Assembly (NCBI GenBank): GCA_009768925.2
Contig: VHIT02000011.1
Location: 124,001 to 188,000, forward strand
Direction of reading: 5' to 3'
Source: Cryptosporidium bovis
Taxonomy: Eukaryota > Apicomplexa > Conoidasida > Eucoccidiorida > Cryptosporidiidae
DNA: 64,000 bases
The notes beneath the pieces are model-generated. The model was not told where the DNA came from and did no database searches. It saw only the letters and a program-made list of their open reading frames with translations. Below, piece after piece: positions 19,901-29,323 of the stretch; position 1 is the first letter of the stretch, and every line of letters starts with the position of its first letter. Both the position numbers and the translations under genes were made by a program.

Positions 19901-20545
19901 GTAATAACAACCTTAAAATATTTATTGGGAGATTTTATTTTAGGTAAAAATAATAAGTTATTAATTTTAAATGTCTTTAATAAAACAATATGGGGAATAG
20001 AATTGATGTCAACAATATTTTTGACATTAATGGATCCTCATTGTGATTCTGAATCATTTTCAATATTATCTGATATATTAATACAAATAAAACAATTACT
20101 AGATAAAAGGGAGTTTAAAAAAATTATGGAATTAACATTTTTGAGACTGCCAATGAGATTATTTATTCAATCAAAAATAATATCTGAAGAATTTAAGTCA
20201 TTAAAATATTCATTTAATAATTGTGGATATGTAAATTTAGATATAGAAGATTATTATAATTGCAATTATTATAAAGTTAATACTACAAATGTGTCAAAAA
20301 ATGTGGATTCATTAGTGGCAAATTCAATAAATGAATCAATCAATTTAATGTTGAAAGAAAATGAATTTTTAGATAAATATTCAATTAAAAACAGCATACC
20401 TCATTCAGTAAAAACGGCATATTTGTCGGATACAATTAAGGACTTTATTGAACAATTAACTTTTGTTACAGTTACACAAACCAATAAAACTAAATTCAGA
20501 CAAATAATAAAAGAGTTCTGCACCAAACCAAGTTCAGTGAAATGA
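13916..20545 (+). CDS. Giant Asn-rich helical protein, possible karyopherin-type HEAT repeat protein
   Basis: One uninterrupted frame of 2,209 residues. The fold looks all-alpha, with repeated amphipathic Leu/Ile-rich segments (for example NPDSILFLYNIIKTLLKN near residue 90) separated by low-complexity Asn/Asp/Ser linkers. The linkers are longest at about residues 1,750-1,990 and also contain CxxC-like pairs. The C terminus has helices (LMLKENEFLDKY ... TIKDFIEQLT) and ends KTKFRQIIKEFC..., which resembles the tail of exportin-type karyopherins. That resemblance is weak and is my inference. There is no signal peptide, transmembrane segment or enzyme motif. Its compositional bias is the same as its neighbours, so there is no sign of transfer. 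The function is not assigned. Confidence 0.85.
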   Translation: MQKRCINKRKIQIVNSNNNENNRWPTNVDTTILISFSRNVVSKEIEYIEEASRYVRKLEVKDFSNLELNYLLSRLNDKYPSESFLSKLMVNPDSILFLYNIIKTLLKNKGDINVIIFVIQDLCRSLIKHKSYLSNINRKVENKLVKLSMNLTEYIQTIYPENDKLTTLMNTCTCLLSILSSNSYYYFSNTINNIEKHSNETIVQCENGVASLNNKDINYPSYPFLKLNLELDDDLLYKSNDRFDFGSFISNIKYLGSVLNIYKFINERPTLLSPNKKSDIENLILLLSINVLSLLDNMINIYFNVNKEDENKSERSNFSNYILPLLVELFLKWISISEEINLKRISEYSMDSCFISMFPKTMELITLAIYNDSISNEITRIIIDFLSSYSNYLTFANKNSIHIMNVSKKLFISSLIISNSLNSSSKYLKGLNYSSKDSNWFKVLTKYFQIFSSTISPLLVLYDLLGIPLNFEINEDKIDCSNYLLYKEWTYTLNYGVIDIIFETINRYSSIIKNNKLNYDVPTTLIPEINIYTSENKKNNHSQNRNIDYIKDLDSNSKYSIIIKELLSIDFFVDDNCTKRTKIIINENNFHRILSKYRNNIYNLYSYLSYMIINDSKKYTSSSVLAWESLSYSIKLSSLCVDYLQSLISKMSLNKYKLLYKYIIKKNESNKNTLKCPDINEIGFVNMVRYFVWSVVSLGEFPCELYTNGDEIDDKSISRFERRLIHLKTRENIRDIVRNTIFFPVYNNCDKTNKGNNSYFNYFYYRNNISYSLPLYSFQLYLRDIFLKLNGHNLIFDRKKNKILMLNRNTNNKYINLNLFEKNFIIRLEAILHAFSAIIKRGSITFLSEDNNKDKSNILYKNDYEINYLLQYVNNWLNSSRNIPFYCNDNNNKSDSSSGSYINNDESNIYGKKNLLNSRFCVNNIKSNQICNEKKYFEFTRLLFDAIVLKIFKLMEEMDNHINYYLFENNNSSQINSTNNYTNYHNHEDEEFEIYKRLFRQLLCTLITLIGVNSNWFTNKSIKIYKKSFYYIFKSLKLPQEDLYFPLSLEQDHVGTLALLKLSQHETSSNNSDIINYLIVNCVELLENLFSNDRNDVNIPTMTLESYLILIVSSGICISHFVDKDRNIGRCHYYNNEDEYGILSWKKYVNIILNKYMLLLDNLIIILNTLVKNDEIGNFDELSRKLYNVLFVIYLLICGLEIFISSIFPSKYRPYSFILLTIGADKFDNLNMLEYCGRLFLNRKAGENDKYVYYINDICDYITNIFIHNHYLKVKLILDITLKISPIWFLIIYHPYTSLLSCVMQLPNECITCESNNSMCDCLVFDGVNRFNVNIEDTSDKDIHFNSGGSRLLSYMNNGKNCFTKNSKEDLLLEIYNYIGFDECEFLKNRMDKSCLEKDQINNISYGCGCDYNISYLRGSGVIGKKGIHPIIALIYRYLSFDGTRTDPHYHSKMQNCANKNVNNNYNQSSSNNKNLIDLFKENFYIGKYDYNKVNCVCNAIPNITLPLSVMMIKITYINECNKSKYIKPILSCIYFLNLFDINPIIGYLGLFSINPVGSINTNTQNHGDYLNLIYSNNDGENYLNLIRDSGSQYLDRLILLCNDMKKGSVIPIESNNYCTCFEYNDLLCSILVLFLNNLTNIKDYGEANSNYNKLSIVGSSIYFDIDSFMEYIISRCTLTLLICIGIQNSNVIDIKRKITLEKNESMVNNKENNILVDNYLKSYDDFYYDMSLSSLLRINSNCVFDYSSDPNNKNVTNNKSYNNCFLCDQDGAGIVINNNTDGEIKIRDIIGDLMNIIDEDCINGMNIRNKINNKLNSKNHSSRDCFTCKEYSGIEYDNISNNNHGQNNLNYININSNGNLLDLEENQSTCIGGYSNSNTGSYVSASSILSPTGGVEYGLEINENISFHNDNINYFSNGNFNNKNKDTVNLCENSVFDDNQNGGNNKNNISNINTNNCIDGNNNKSQNGFSSIGDCEKASTNHFSPLKLITNQRYVITTLKYLLGDFILGKNNKLLILNVFNKTIWGIELMSTIFLTLMDPHCDSESFSILSDILIQIKQLLDKREFKKIMELTFLRLPMRLFIQSKIISEEFKSLKYSFNNCGYVNLDIEDYYNCNYYKVNTTNVSKNVDSLVANSINESINLMLKENEFLDKYSIKNSIPHSVKTAYLSDTIKDFIEQLTFVTVTQTNKTKFRQIIKEFCTKPSSVK

Positions 20546-21876
20546 CTATTCGCAAGAATATTAACAGCACTCCTTCCTTTAATATTTAATTTGTATGATT
20601 ATTATTTACCGTTTATTTGATATTAAATAGTTTAGATGTATTTACAGACATAAACGCAGAAATAAGCATTTCAAGGCACTAATTAAAGATAAACATAAAT
20701 GGAAAAGATTAATTGATAGAGAAATAGATAATATTATTTATAAATTTGTAAATAATTGCACGGAAAACATATTTTGTCTAAATATATGTTATTTTATATT
20801 ATTTTGTGATATTTAATATAAGTTATCGTTACATTTTAAAGTTGGATTATATTTCAGGTCCGAAAAGGAATACTTAAAATGGACTGAAAAGAATCATTTG
20901 TGAAGAAAATGAGTTTTTTGGTATGTTCTCGTTTGTTTGGAGTTTGTATTGTTCATTGGTGGATATTTGTTTTTAAATGTTTGTTCATTCTTCATTGTTT
21001 AATTATTTAGAATAAAAGAAAAATCAAGGGAATGCCGTATTTTTTAATGTATTAACATTGTGTATGTTAGAACAAGGAAATACATTATCTTCCGTTTCCT
21101 TATTTACCTTTTGAAGATAAATATCATTAATTACGAGAAGCTAGTATTATTTGTGTGAACATAAACAAAAAGAACAACATTTTTTTCAATTACTAATTTA
21201 TCTGATGAATAATGTAAAATACTATTAACAATGGATAAAGTGTTTTTATTTTTTTAGAATTTTTGTTTAGTTTGAACAAATTTATTGAGTGAATTTTTAA
21301 ATGTTAGTATTTTTTGAAGTGACAACCACTTTACTGTTTTCATTATTACATTTATCATGTATCGGTGCTGGTATTAGTATTGCATTTATTTAAATTGGTT
21401 TGAACATGTTAGTAGTTCAATAAAAAGCAGAACACAGTTATACTTTGTCTCTTTTGATAGGAGCTTTCTTATTGTAAATTTCTGATAATATTTAAATAAA
21501 CCTCCCCTTTATTATTCACTTGTTATATTGAATATGTTTGGCATTAATCACTTTACTTGTCTGTACTTGACCTTTACGTACCAAAAAAAGATGTGGGGAG
21601 AAAGGCACTTTGGCGGGTACTGGGCATAATAAAAATGTAAGTATGTTTGAAGGTGAAATTAGAAAATACACTAATATTCTATTTATTCGCTTTTTTTTAA
21701 ATTTCTGCATAGTATTACTTTTTTTGTTATAAAGAGTTTATGCATATAATATATTGATTTATTTGTATATTTTGGAATTTAGTACTAAGAATTTTGAGAA
21801 CAAATATATTCAACTGATAGTATCAGCTGATTTAAGGGGCGAACATATAGTTAATAAGACACCTTAAAAATTGAAT
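20546..21876. other. Spacer before PI synthase
   Basis: This 1.33-kb AT-rich region contains an ATG-less open stretch (about 20630-20820, plus strand, basic: ...RRNKHFKALIKDKHKWKR...). I could not connect it to an exon. TTTGGCGGG at 21609-21617, about 260 bp before the PI synthase ATG, is a likely promoter element. The minus-strand frame at 21516-21710 is not supported. Confidence 0.4.
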
Positions 21877-22652
21877 ATGAACGTTCAAATAGGAAAAAAA
21901 GATGTACTAACATTTATTCCTAACTTGATAGGTATGGCTAAAGCGTTTATAAGTTGAAAAACACAGCTAACAAAACAATGCATTAACTTTTGTTCTTTTT
22001 CTTCATTGATTTTTCCTGTTATTTTACTAATATAGGCTACGTTAGAGTTATATTGGGATTGACACCAATTTTCATTTATAATAAATACAATTATTTGTTG
22101 GTTGTACTTTTTTACTGTGTAAGTCAGATACTAGATGCCTTTGATGGTTACTTTGCGAGATTATTTAAACAAGAAACAAAATTCGGTGCATTGCTAGACA
22201 TGATAACAGACAGATGCAGCACAATAGTAATGATAGTTATAAATATATCACTATATCACAATAATGATTCTTTTTTTAAGTGTGCATTAATACTATTATT
22301 AATTGATATATCTGGACATTGGATATACATGATTTCAAGCATTATATCTGGAATTGGTTCTCACAAAAATATAAATAGTGGTATGTGGAAACCATTAAAA
22401 ATATATTATTCAAATAAAATAATTCTATTTACATTACATGCATGCAACGAATTAATGTGGATAGTAAATTACATGCAATATTTTATTTTAAATGGTAAAG
22501 ATGGGAATAACATAAATGTATTATCATTAATAAATAGATATATATTAATACCACTAGGGATACTAAAAAATGTGATGAATTTTATTCACTTGCTCTATGG
22601 ACTCAACATTCTACTTGAATTAGATATAGGTGAGAGGAGTGAGGGAAAATGA
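21877..22652 (+). CDS. PIS: Phosphatidylinositol synthase (CDP-alcohol phosphatidyltransferase), 2 exons
   Basis: It joins CDP-diacylglycerol and myo-inositol into phosphatidylinositol in the ER membrane. Exons 21877-21931 and 22036-22652 flank a 104-nt intron and encode 223 residues. The first exon supplies FIPNLIG and the second continues YVRVILGL, restoring the expected N terminus of eukaryotic PIS. The CDP-alcohol signature is complete: D52xxD55-G56xxA59-R60-x8-G69xxxD73xxxD77. The following DRCST is typical of PI synthases rather than choline or ethanolamine phosphotransferases. Several hydrophobic helices follow, as in the family. The intron ends TACTAATATAG, with a yeast-like branch sequence close to the acceptor. 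Its product is the substrate of the Vps34 kinase complex, relevant to the UVRAG-like gene at 50 kb. Confidence 0.93.
21932..22035 (+). other. Intron of PI synthase
   Basis: Donor ATAG|GTATGG, acceptor TTTTACTAATATAG|GC, phase 1. The TACTAAT box sits only a few bases before the acceptor. Confidence 0.85.
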
Positions 22653-22905
22653 GTCTTATTTTTTAGCGTATCAACTACAGGAGAAAAGTGGCCAAACAAC
22701 GTTATTTGAAAAAAACAAAGTTTTACTATTAAAATAAACGATTATATGGTTAAAATTAGATAAACACGTAGATGTAAATTATGTTACATAAATAGTAACT
22801 TGCTACCGGTTGTAAACGTGCTTGCTTAATATTTTTATTATTAAGTATTTGTTGCTAATAAATCTGTCTTTACCCTGTCAAATATATATTAAACAAGAAC
22901 AAAAT

Positions 22906-25900
22906 TTACTCTACTAAGTTTTCTGGTTTCTTTTCTAGAATAACAATATCCTCAATAAAGTCAGACATCGAAGTAAATTCATCAGCAGCAATTTCAACCT
23001 TTTCATTGTAACCAATTAATACAGGTGAATTGTGTGTTTGGAATCCAGTAATTTTTCTCGGATTGCCGGCTTGTCCAACTGTATCCACAATTTGCCCAAC
23101 ACGAACTAGAGTTTGAATTGGCGACAGATTACTGTCAACAGTAACTAAATATCTAGGTAGTATACCGGGAACTATCGTCAATATTAAATAATGGTAATTT
23201 CCATAAAATATAGTTTTAGATCTTAATGCAAGATTCAAAGTAGAAACCATAGATATTAGTGTAATAGGATTTAAAAGTGTCTTGTCAGAGTAGATTGGAT
23301 TAATAGTGACTAAACCTTTGCCCATGTAAAGCAGACCTTGTGATATCCTGATGGCATATAATGCGTGTTTGTCTTTGCCATAATAAGAAGCCAATTGTCT
23401 TAGTAAATTAGCTGTTCTCGCATTATTTGTTCCAGCTGATACCAAACCAAGTGAAAAAATTGCATTTAGTGCAACATCTGGGTCTGAATCATGTGTTAGT
23501 TTCGAAATTGTATCTATAATTACAGGTTTGGGATTTCCTATTGACAAAGCAGCAATTCCTATAGGAACTGCTCTTCTTACATATACTGAAGAGTACTGCA
23601 ATACGTTGTCCAAAGCTCTTAATGCCATTTCCATTCCAACTTCTTCACCTAAACTTATAAGTGCTATATTCAATACGCTTACTAATATTGACATATCAGA
23701 TTCATCATCCTCATCACTATCAGTACTATCATCATTGTTTTTCTTTCCCTTTGACACAGTCCTTTCAACGAGTATTCTTTGCATTTCTTGTATTTTAAGC
23801 ACGTCACCAGATCCTGTATATGCACATCCTATTATTGTCTGTTTGCAATGCGAACCTATTTGATGTGTAATTGCAGATAGTGCATCTAAAGTTGCTTCAC
23901 AGGACTCTCTTTTACCCAAAAAAAGCAAACCTAAACATAAACCATAAAGTATTCCCAATGGATCATCTAGATATGGACTGCTATTGCTCGCAGAACCTCC
24001 CTGTGATGATTTTTTATCGCCTTCATTGTCCTTTCCGCCACTTCCATCTTCACAAAAAGACTCCGTTAAACTAAGTGTTAACAATAAATCCAAAACAGCT
24101 TCAATTATAACCTTATTGCAAGAACTAGAAAATATAAGTCCAAGTGAAAGAGCTGATATTGCTGAGCATTCTAAACTAGAAAATGGGTCCATAAGTATCG
24201 GTATTAATAATTCTAATATATCATTTCTGCAAGTTCCTATATATGAATAACCAAGTCCTAATATGGCTCCCATTCTAATTGTGTAATTAGGAACTAACGT
24301 TTTTATTATAGATATATTGTCATTTTTCTTCTCATCCTCGTTCTTGTCCGTTTTGGTTTCAGATTCGTCGCTCATTTTAACATCCTCCCCTTTTTCTACA
24401 TTCATTTTCTCATCTTTATTCGCTAAATTATCATCGGCAATACTTTCTTGTTCTGGATTAATGTATTCTGAAAGTAATGCAAAAGATGGATCACATTCGT
24501 TCTTGATTCTAACTGAAATAAGACCAAAAGCTATAAGAGCTCCAGCCTTTGTAAATGGGTCATCACTCCATTGAAATTTATCTATATTAGCAAGTCCTTT
24601 GTCAATATTCCAAAGGTTAATCACGCCAAGGGATGCACTTACTGCCATTTTTCCTGAATCTTTGTTCTTGTATAACCAAGATGATGACTCATCATCAGAA
24701 ACAAGTTTGTCGGTGCAAAAACCAACGTTAACAAGTGCATTTACATAAGTTGATGCTAAATTCTGTTTTGCCGTGTCTAAAACCATCATTGATCTATTCG
24801 AATAATTGCTACTGTTACCATCCTCTAAATGAGTTTTGTATATCTCATCCGGAGTTTTGGGTTCTAATACATCCAGTTCCTTTGCCAAAAATGAATAATA
24901 TTTACTTAGTTGTTCATTTGAAAATATACTCTCCAAATTGGACAATTCATTATCGTCGAATAGATCCAGGAAACCTCTATTTGTCAAGTTATCATGTAGT
25001 TCTTCAACTAGTATATTACTACCAAATCTCGCCAGTTGGAAACATATTTGTTTTATCACATTTAAACAAGAAACTTTTTCGCAATTTTTATCCTTGCTCC
25101 TCTTAAAGTCTTGTATTACCTTGTCAAATACACAAAATACTCTATCCTTGCTTCTTTGACCATCAAGCCTTAGAGCTACGTTTATTGCCCATGTATACCT
25201 TTTAAAACTTAATAATAATTCAAAGCAAATTCTTAAATACAAATCATGTTCGTCTGATGATATTGAATAGTTGGACAATTGCTGAAGATAAAGTACAATT
25301 CTTTCCATTTGTTCCATGTTTATCTTGTTTGTGTATTCAAGTATAAATTCTATTTGTTCAACCTCACATAGCAAGTCTATTGCCTCTAATTCACGATGTT
25401 TTTCTATCTGATAAGGAACCATTAATTTTACTAATTTTAATAATTCTTCTAAATTAGTGTCCTCTATAAATCCTTTCTCAATACCGTCTTTGTCCTGTTT
25501 CGATATCACTCTATCATTGTATTCTAATGTCAACTCCCCTACTATATTACGTATATATTCCTGCCCCCAACTTAGTATTCCCTCTATATTGCCTGACTTT
25601 ATTCTGTATTCTAATGCTCTTCTTTCTTTTACATCTGATAATGTTGTTGACAATATAGACACTATCTCGCACATCAATGTCAAAAATTCACTCTTTTTAT
25701 CTTTATTTTTTTCCAATTTTATTTGATTATCGCAGTATTCCCTTAGTCTATCGTAATTTAATCCTAAAAATTTCAGCACTTTTGGAACAGATGTCATTGT
25801 GCTTGCCGATGTCTTTATCATTTCAGAAAGTATTTCTAAGCTCTTTTTTGACTCTTCTGCGGTTTTCATATTCAGTATATTTTCTACCAGACCGTCTATC

Positions 25901-26025
25901 TCATTTTTTAGTAATTCATCCTCCTCCGTCAAATCCATATTTTCTATTTTAACCTCAACATTCTTTATATCATCATTGTTATTCTTATTATTTTCAAATT
26001 TACCATTCTCTTTATTTTCCGACAT
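22906..26025 (-). CDS. RPN1: 26S proteasome regulatory subunit RPN1 (PSMD2)
   Basis: A single-exon protein of 1,039 residues, slightly longer than yeast or human RPN1 (about 900-1,000). Proteasome/cyclosome (PC) repeats are visible from about residue 440 (for example GAILGLGYSYIGTCRNDILE, DDPLGILYGLCLGLLFLGKR, VRRAVPIGIAALSIGNPKPV). The C terminus has the conserved FQTHNSPVLIGYNEKVEIA segment. RPN1 is the largest base subunit and docks ubiquitin shuttle factors, ubiquitin and the deubiquitinase Ubp6/USP14. Lys/Glu/Asp-rich insertions near residues 535-570 and 660-680 lie inside the PC region. The ATG is preceded by stops. The 1.5-kb divergent spacer to the E2 variant holds a paired GGCGG element. 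The many plus-strand frames here are shadows. Confidence 0.95.
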   Translation of the reverse strand: MSENKENGKFENNKNNNDDIKNVEVKIENMDLTEEDELLKNEIDGLVENILNMKTAEESKKSLEILSEMIKTSASTMTSVPKVLKFLGLNYDRLREYCDNQIKLEKNKDKKSEFLTLMCEIVSILSTTLSDVKERRALEYRIKSGNIEGILSWGQEYIRNIVGELTLEYNDRVISKQDKDGIEKGFIEDTNLEELLKLVKLMVPYQIEKHRELEAIDLLCEVEQIEFILEYTNKINMEQMERIVLYLQQLSNYSISSDEHDLYLRICFELLLSFKRYTWAINVALRLDGQRSKDRVFCVFDKVIQDFKRSKDKNCEKVSCLNVIKQICFQLARFGSNILVEELHDNLTNRGFLDLFDDNELSNLESIFSNEQLSKYYSFLAKELDVLEPKTPDEIYKTHLEDGNSSNYSNRSMMVLDTAKQNLASTYVNALVNVGFCTDKLVSDDESSSWLYKNKDSGKMAVSASLGVINLWNIDKGLANIDKFQWSDDPFTKAGALIAFGLISVRIKNECDPSFALLSEYINPEQESIADDNLANKDEKMNVEKGEDVKMSDESETKTDKNEDEKKNDNISIIKTLVPNYTIRMGAILGLGYSYIGTCRNDILELLIPILMDPFSSLECSAISALSLGLIFSSSCNKVIIEAVLDLLLTLSLTESFCEDGSGGKDNEGDKKSSQGGSASNSSPYLDDPLGILYGLCLGLLFLGKRESCEATLDALSAITHQIGSHCKQTIIGCAYTGSGDVLKIQEMQRILVERTVSKGKKNNDDSTDSDEDDESDMSILVSVLNIALISLGEEVGMEMALRALDNVLQYSSVYVRRAVPIGIAALSIGNPKPVIIDTISKLTHDSDPDVALNAIFSLGLVSAGTNNARTANLLRQLASYYGKDKHALYAIRISQGLLYMGKGLVTINPIYSDKTLLNPITLISMVSTLNLALRSKTIFYGNYHYLILTIVPGILPRYLVTVDSNLSPIQTLVRVGQIVDTVGQAGNPRKITGFQTHNSPVLIGYNEKVEIAADEFTSMSDFIEDIVILEKKPENLVE

Positions 26026-27543
26026 AACTTCTGTCTTTTTAATATATTAAGTCCCCTATTATTGATAACTTGTTTATTCAGAAAATTTAAGTATATATTA
26101 CCTATATATCTATATAATATATATTTATACTTCACTGTAATACACTTATCTATTTATTCTATTTTCCTAACCTTATTACTCAAAACTCTCTAAATCATTT
26201 CTTTTATCTGATCAATCAAGAAATAATTTTTAACTATTTTTTATTTCAATAGCAATAACTAAGGTTATTTTCACCACTATTGTTATTACTACCACTATAG
26301 TGATTATTACAAACAGTATAATACTTTCTCACTATTGTATTTAACCAACAATAAATTAATTTGTTTATTCAATAATTGTTTATTACTACCTACTATTTTT
26401 TTCTTCGCTTTTTCCCTCTTTATCATGTTTATTTAATCTACCCTACTATTAATAATAAAATTTAGCCGCCCCACATTCTAATAGTATATTTTTTCTTTTT
26501 AATTTTAATTAGCGTTTTTATTATTCAGCTCTGCATTATTCATCCATACTTTTTAATAATTTATTTAGAATAAACACTTTAAAACTTATGCTAATTTCAT
26601 TTGTTTTATACTCGTAAATTTATTGTTTTAACCTGTTGTTCATCTGCCTTTCAATTATCCCTTTTCCTAAACCATACACATCCCCACTCCCGCTGATTAT
26701 ATTTTTTACGTTTTACAGTTTTGCATACAACAATATAGGTAATTTACTGGTAATATTATTGTCCTATTCTCGCTTATTATTTGGTTTAGATTTACAAGGG
26801 AAATTCGGCCTTAAATCCCACACACTTCAATCATACTACGGTCTGTCACTAGCTATTCGCGAATCTGCGCCATGTTCACTCCATAATAAAGTGAATATCA
26901 CGATATTACCCAAAAGATGATAGCATAAATATTGATATTCATCAATAAAATTCATAATCACACACTAATTCAATCATGACATCATTTACCTATGAATATT
27001 CTTCCCCCTTGCCTGACTTTTTTGACAAATAAATAACACACACCGCTCAGCATGACCGCCAAATATTTAGGCGGCCCTCTGTGAAAACGCATTTCAGATA
27101 CGAATAATAAATAACAATATATTTGATGTATAAATAATTTTTGGCTATGGGAAATTAAAATAAATATTACAATAGTCGGAAAAAATTATCTATTGTGAAT
27201 ATTAATATATAAACTGTATACGTTATACACATTAGTTCTTTTGATTGTCTCAGACATTCAATTTTAACAAGTATTTGTGAACGTATATATGTAAGCATTT
27301 TTACATATATGTACGTAAATATACATTTATGAATATTCATTTGCAAACATATTCTTTCCTTTTGCATGTTTGTCTATATATGCCCATTTGAAATTATAAC
27401 TCAAGGGTGAGAGAGGAAACAAAAAGGTGATAAAAGTGGGAATTTATTAGTTTGATGGATAAATTTTCGAGAATACAGTAAAATACACATAAGACAGTTC
27501 GGTGCAGTAACACAAAAAGTTACCCGGTTCTTTTTTTAAAGAG
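26026..27543. promoter_or_regulatory. Divergent RPN1/UEV spacer
   Basis: This 1.5-kb AT-rich region has GCCGCC at 26465-26470 and a paired inverted element CCGCC(AAATATTTA)GGCGG at 27056-27074, about 470 bp before the UEV ATG. The frames at 26636-26920 and 27167-27367 have no support (non-ATG start or low-complexity). Confidence 0.45.
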
Positions 27544-28059
27544 ATGGAGGAAGTTATAGTTCCTAGGAGTTTCAGACTTTTGGATGAGTTAGAACGTGGC
27601 CAAAAAGGCCAGGCTACCGATGGTGTTTCTTGGGGACTTGATCAACATGATGATATAACATTAAGTACTTGGGCCTGCACAATATTTGGCCCTCCAAATG
27701 TAAGTTTGTTGCAGCAATAATAGTTATACTTAATTTCACCATTAACTTTGCTAATTTAAATTATTTAATAAATCGAATAGACCACATTTGAGAATAGAAT
27801 TTACTCACTAACCGTTTTATGCGGTCCAAACTACCCTGACGAAGCTCCCGCAGTTAAGTTCAACACAAAAATTAATTTGGGTTGTGTTGATTCACACGGA
27901 AGAGTCAGTTCAAGTTTTCCTGTGCTAAGACACTGGCAAAGGAACTTCTTCATTGAGAACGTTCTAATTGCACTGAGGCATGAAATGGCCTCTAATTCTA
28001 ACAGAAGAACTGCCCAACCTCCCGAAGGTACTTATTATGATGACCAAACTCTACAATAA
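27544..28059 (+). CDS. Ubiquitin-conjugating E2 variant (UEV/MMS2-like), 2 exons
   Basis: Exons 27544-27699 and 27781-28059 with an 81-nt GTAAGT...ATAG intron (phase 0) give 144 residues, the UEV length. The start [17 protein letters not shown], then [10 protein letters not shown] (splice) [25 protein letters not shown] and the tail [14 protein letters not shown] match MMS2/UBE2V. In a catalytic E2 the active Cys follows the HPN-type turn; here that region is [18 protein letters not shown] with Ser-Ser in place of Ile-Cys, so it is catalytically inactive. The known role of MMS2/UEV1 is to pair with Ubc13 for Lys63-linked ubiquitin chains in DNA-damage tolerance and signalling. No Ubc13 is in this window. 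Confidence 0.92.
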
Positions 28060-28324
28060 GCAAGATCACTTGGGTTATTGTATTGCCATTCGGGAAAGGC
28101 TGTAACGCTTCTGCCATCTAAGTAGTAACAGAAACGGCACTTAGTGTTTACATTGTCATCTTTAATCATCAGTAACTATTAAATTGACTTGTTCGTTTCA
28201 AACTATAGTTATTTCATTTTAAAAGGAAAACAGAAACAAATAAGATAAGAAGTTATTTGGATTCGGTGAACAAATAAAAGTGACAATCACATTCTAGTGT
28301 GTGCAATGTATACTTTGTTTAATT

Positions 28325-29323
28325 TTACTTGGACTGGGAAATAACGGTTGATTGACTGTCCTCAATTTTAATGGAGTCAATGGATACACCAATACTTTGG
28401 TAGTATTCTTGACTAGAACCGAATTTAAGATAGCCTATAATATCAGAAATAATGGTATCTGGTTCATCCAAAACTTGATGTTTGCATTTCTCATATACAA
28501 TGGCTCTAGATTTAGGAACTAACTTGGATAACTTTGAAGTTATATTTTCGATAGTAACTAATTCATCATGTAAGCCCAAATAAAAACAGACGCCATTATT
28601 TCCCCTCTGCGAAATATAGTGCTTTAGGAATCTATCATAAACTTCATCATTGTTCCAGAAGTCGAATCCGGTGACAACTCTCGAGAATGTTGCTCTTAAT
28701 TGCCTACCATAATATTTATGTCTAAAAAATTTAGACTCGATTATATCTTCATCTACCTTCTTATGATCGTAGTAATCATCCTCGAAATCCTTTCTTTTTG
28801 TGAATAAATATGTGGGGAACATGTTTTCGGAAATATACAAACATATTGGAAAATAATTCAAGATTATTTTTTGTATGTAATTGGGCTCTCTGCAATATCC
28901 TGCCGGACACATCGCTGCTACTTTCAATACTTTATCTGGATATACTCCTGCGTAATGTATTGAAAACAAACCTCCCATTGACATCCCAACTAGATATAGT
29001 TTTAATTCATTTAAACCTAGATTATTTAATACTGTGTCTACTTGTTTTCTGAAATCGTCCAATGTTAAACTACCAAAATATCTCCAGTATGATAAGCCAT
29101 GTCCAGGCATATCCATCATCAATACTGCTAACCCTTCTTTTAGACATTCTTTTTCAAATCTATTATATGAAGACAATGAGCCTAATAAACCATGAAAACA
29201 TAGTACGAGTGGACTATTGTAATTGTGTTTGTTTTTGCCATCTGGAAAAGATAATACGTAATTAATTCTTCCATTTGGTCCTTCCATATATTTTCCCTCC
29301 CTAAATCTATATTTTGTGTTCAT
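28325..29323 (-). CDS. Alpha/beta hydrolase, serine aminopeptidase/monoglyceride lipase-like
   Basis: The protein has 332 residues. The oxyanion strand is LCFHGLLGS (residues 41-49), the nucleophile elbow GMSMGG with Ser115, the acid region LGLHDELV, and the His in KCKHQVLDEPD, so the full Ser-Asp-His triad is visible. DMPGHGLS near residue 71 is typical of serine aminopeptidase S33/hydrolase-4 proteins and monoglyceride lipases. No signal peptide, so cytosolic. The substrate cannot be told. It is divergent from a second alpha/beta hydrolase at 30279 on the plus strand and 3'-convergent with the UEV gene. Confidence 0.85.
   Translation of the reverse strand: MNTKYRFREGKYMEGPNGRINYVLSFPDGKNKHNYNSPLVLCFHGLLGSLSSYNRFEKECLKEGLAVLMMDMPGHGLSYWRYFGSLTLDDFRKQVDTVLNNLGLNELKLYLVGMSMGGLFSIHYAGVYPDKVLKVAAMCPAGYCREPNYIQKIILNYFPICLYISENMFPTYLFTKRKDFEDDYYDHKKVDEDIIESKFFRHKYYGRQLRATFSRVVTGFDFWNNDEVYDRFLKHYISQRGNNGVCFYLGLHDELVTIENITSKLSKLVPKSRAIVYEKCKHQVLDEPDTIISDIIGYLKFGSSQEYYQSIGVSIDSIKIEDSQSTVISQSK

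Noticed and set aside
20630-20820. Open basic stretch as a small exon
   Set aside because: No ATG in frame and no upstream exon or donor that fits between it and the giant gene.
21516-21710. 64-aa minus-strand ORF
   Set aside because: Low-complexity and overlaps the PI synthase promoter element; no support.
26636-26920. 94-aa plus-strand ORF
   Set aside because: It starts with a TTG codon and has no domain; likely spacer.
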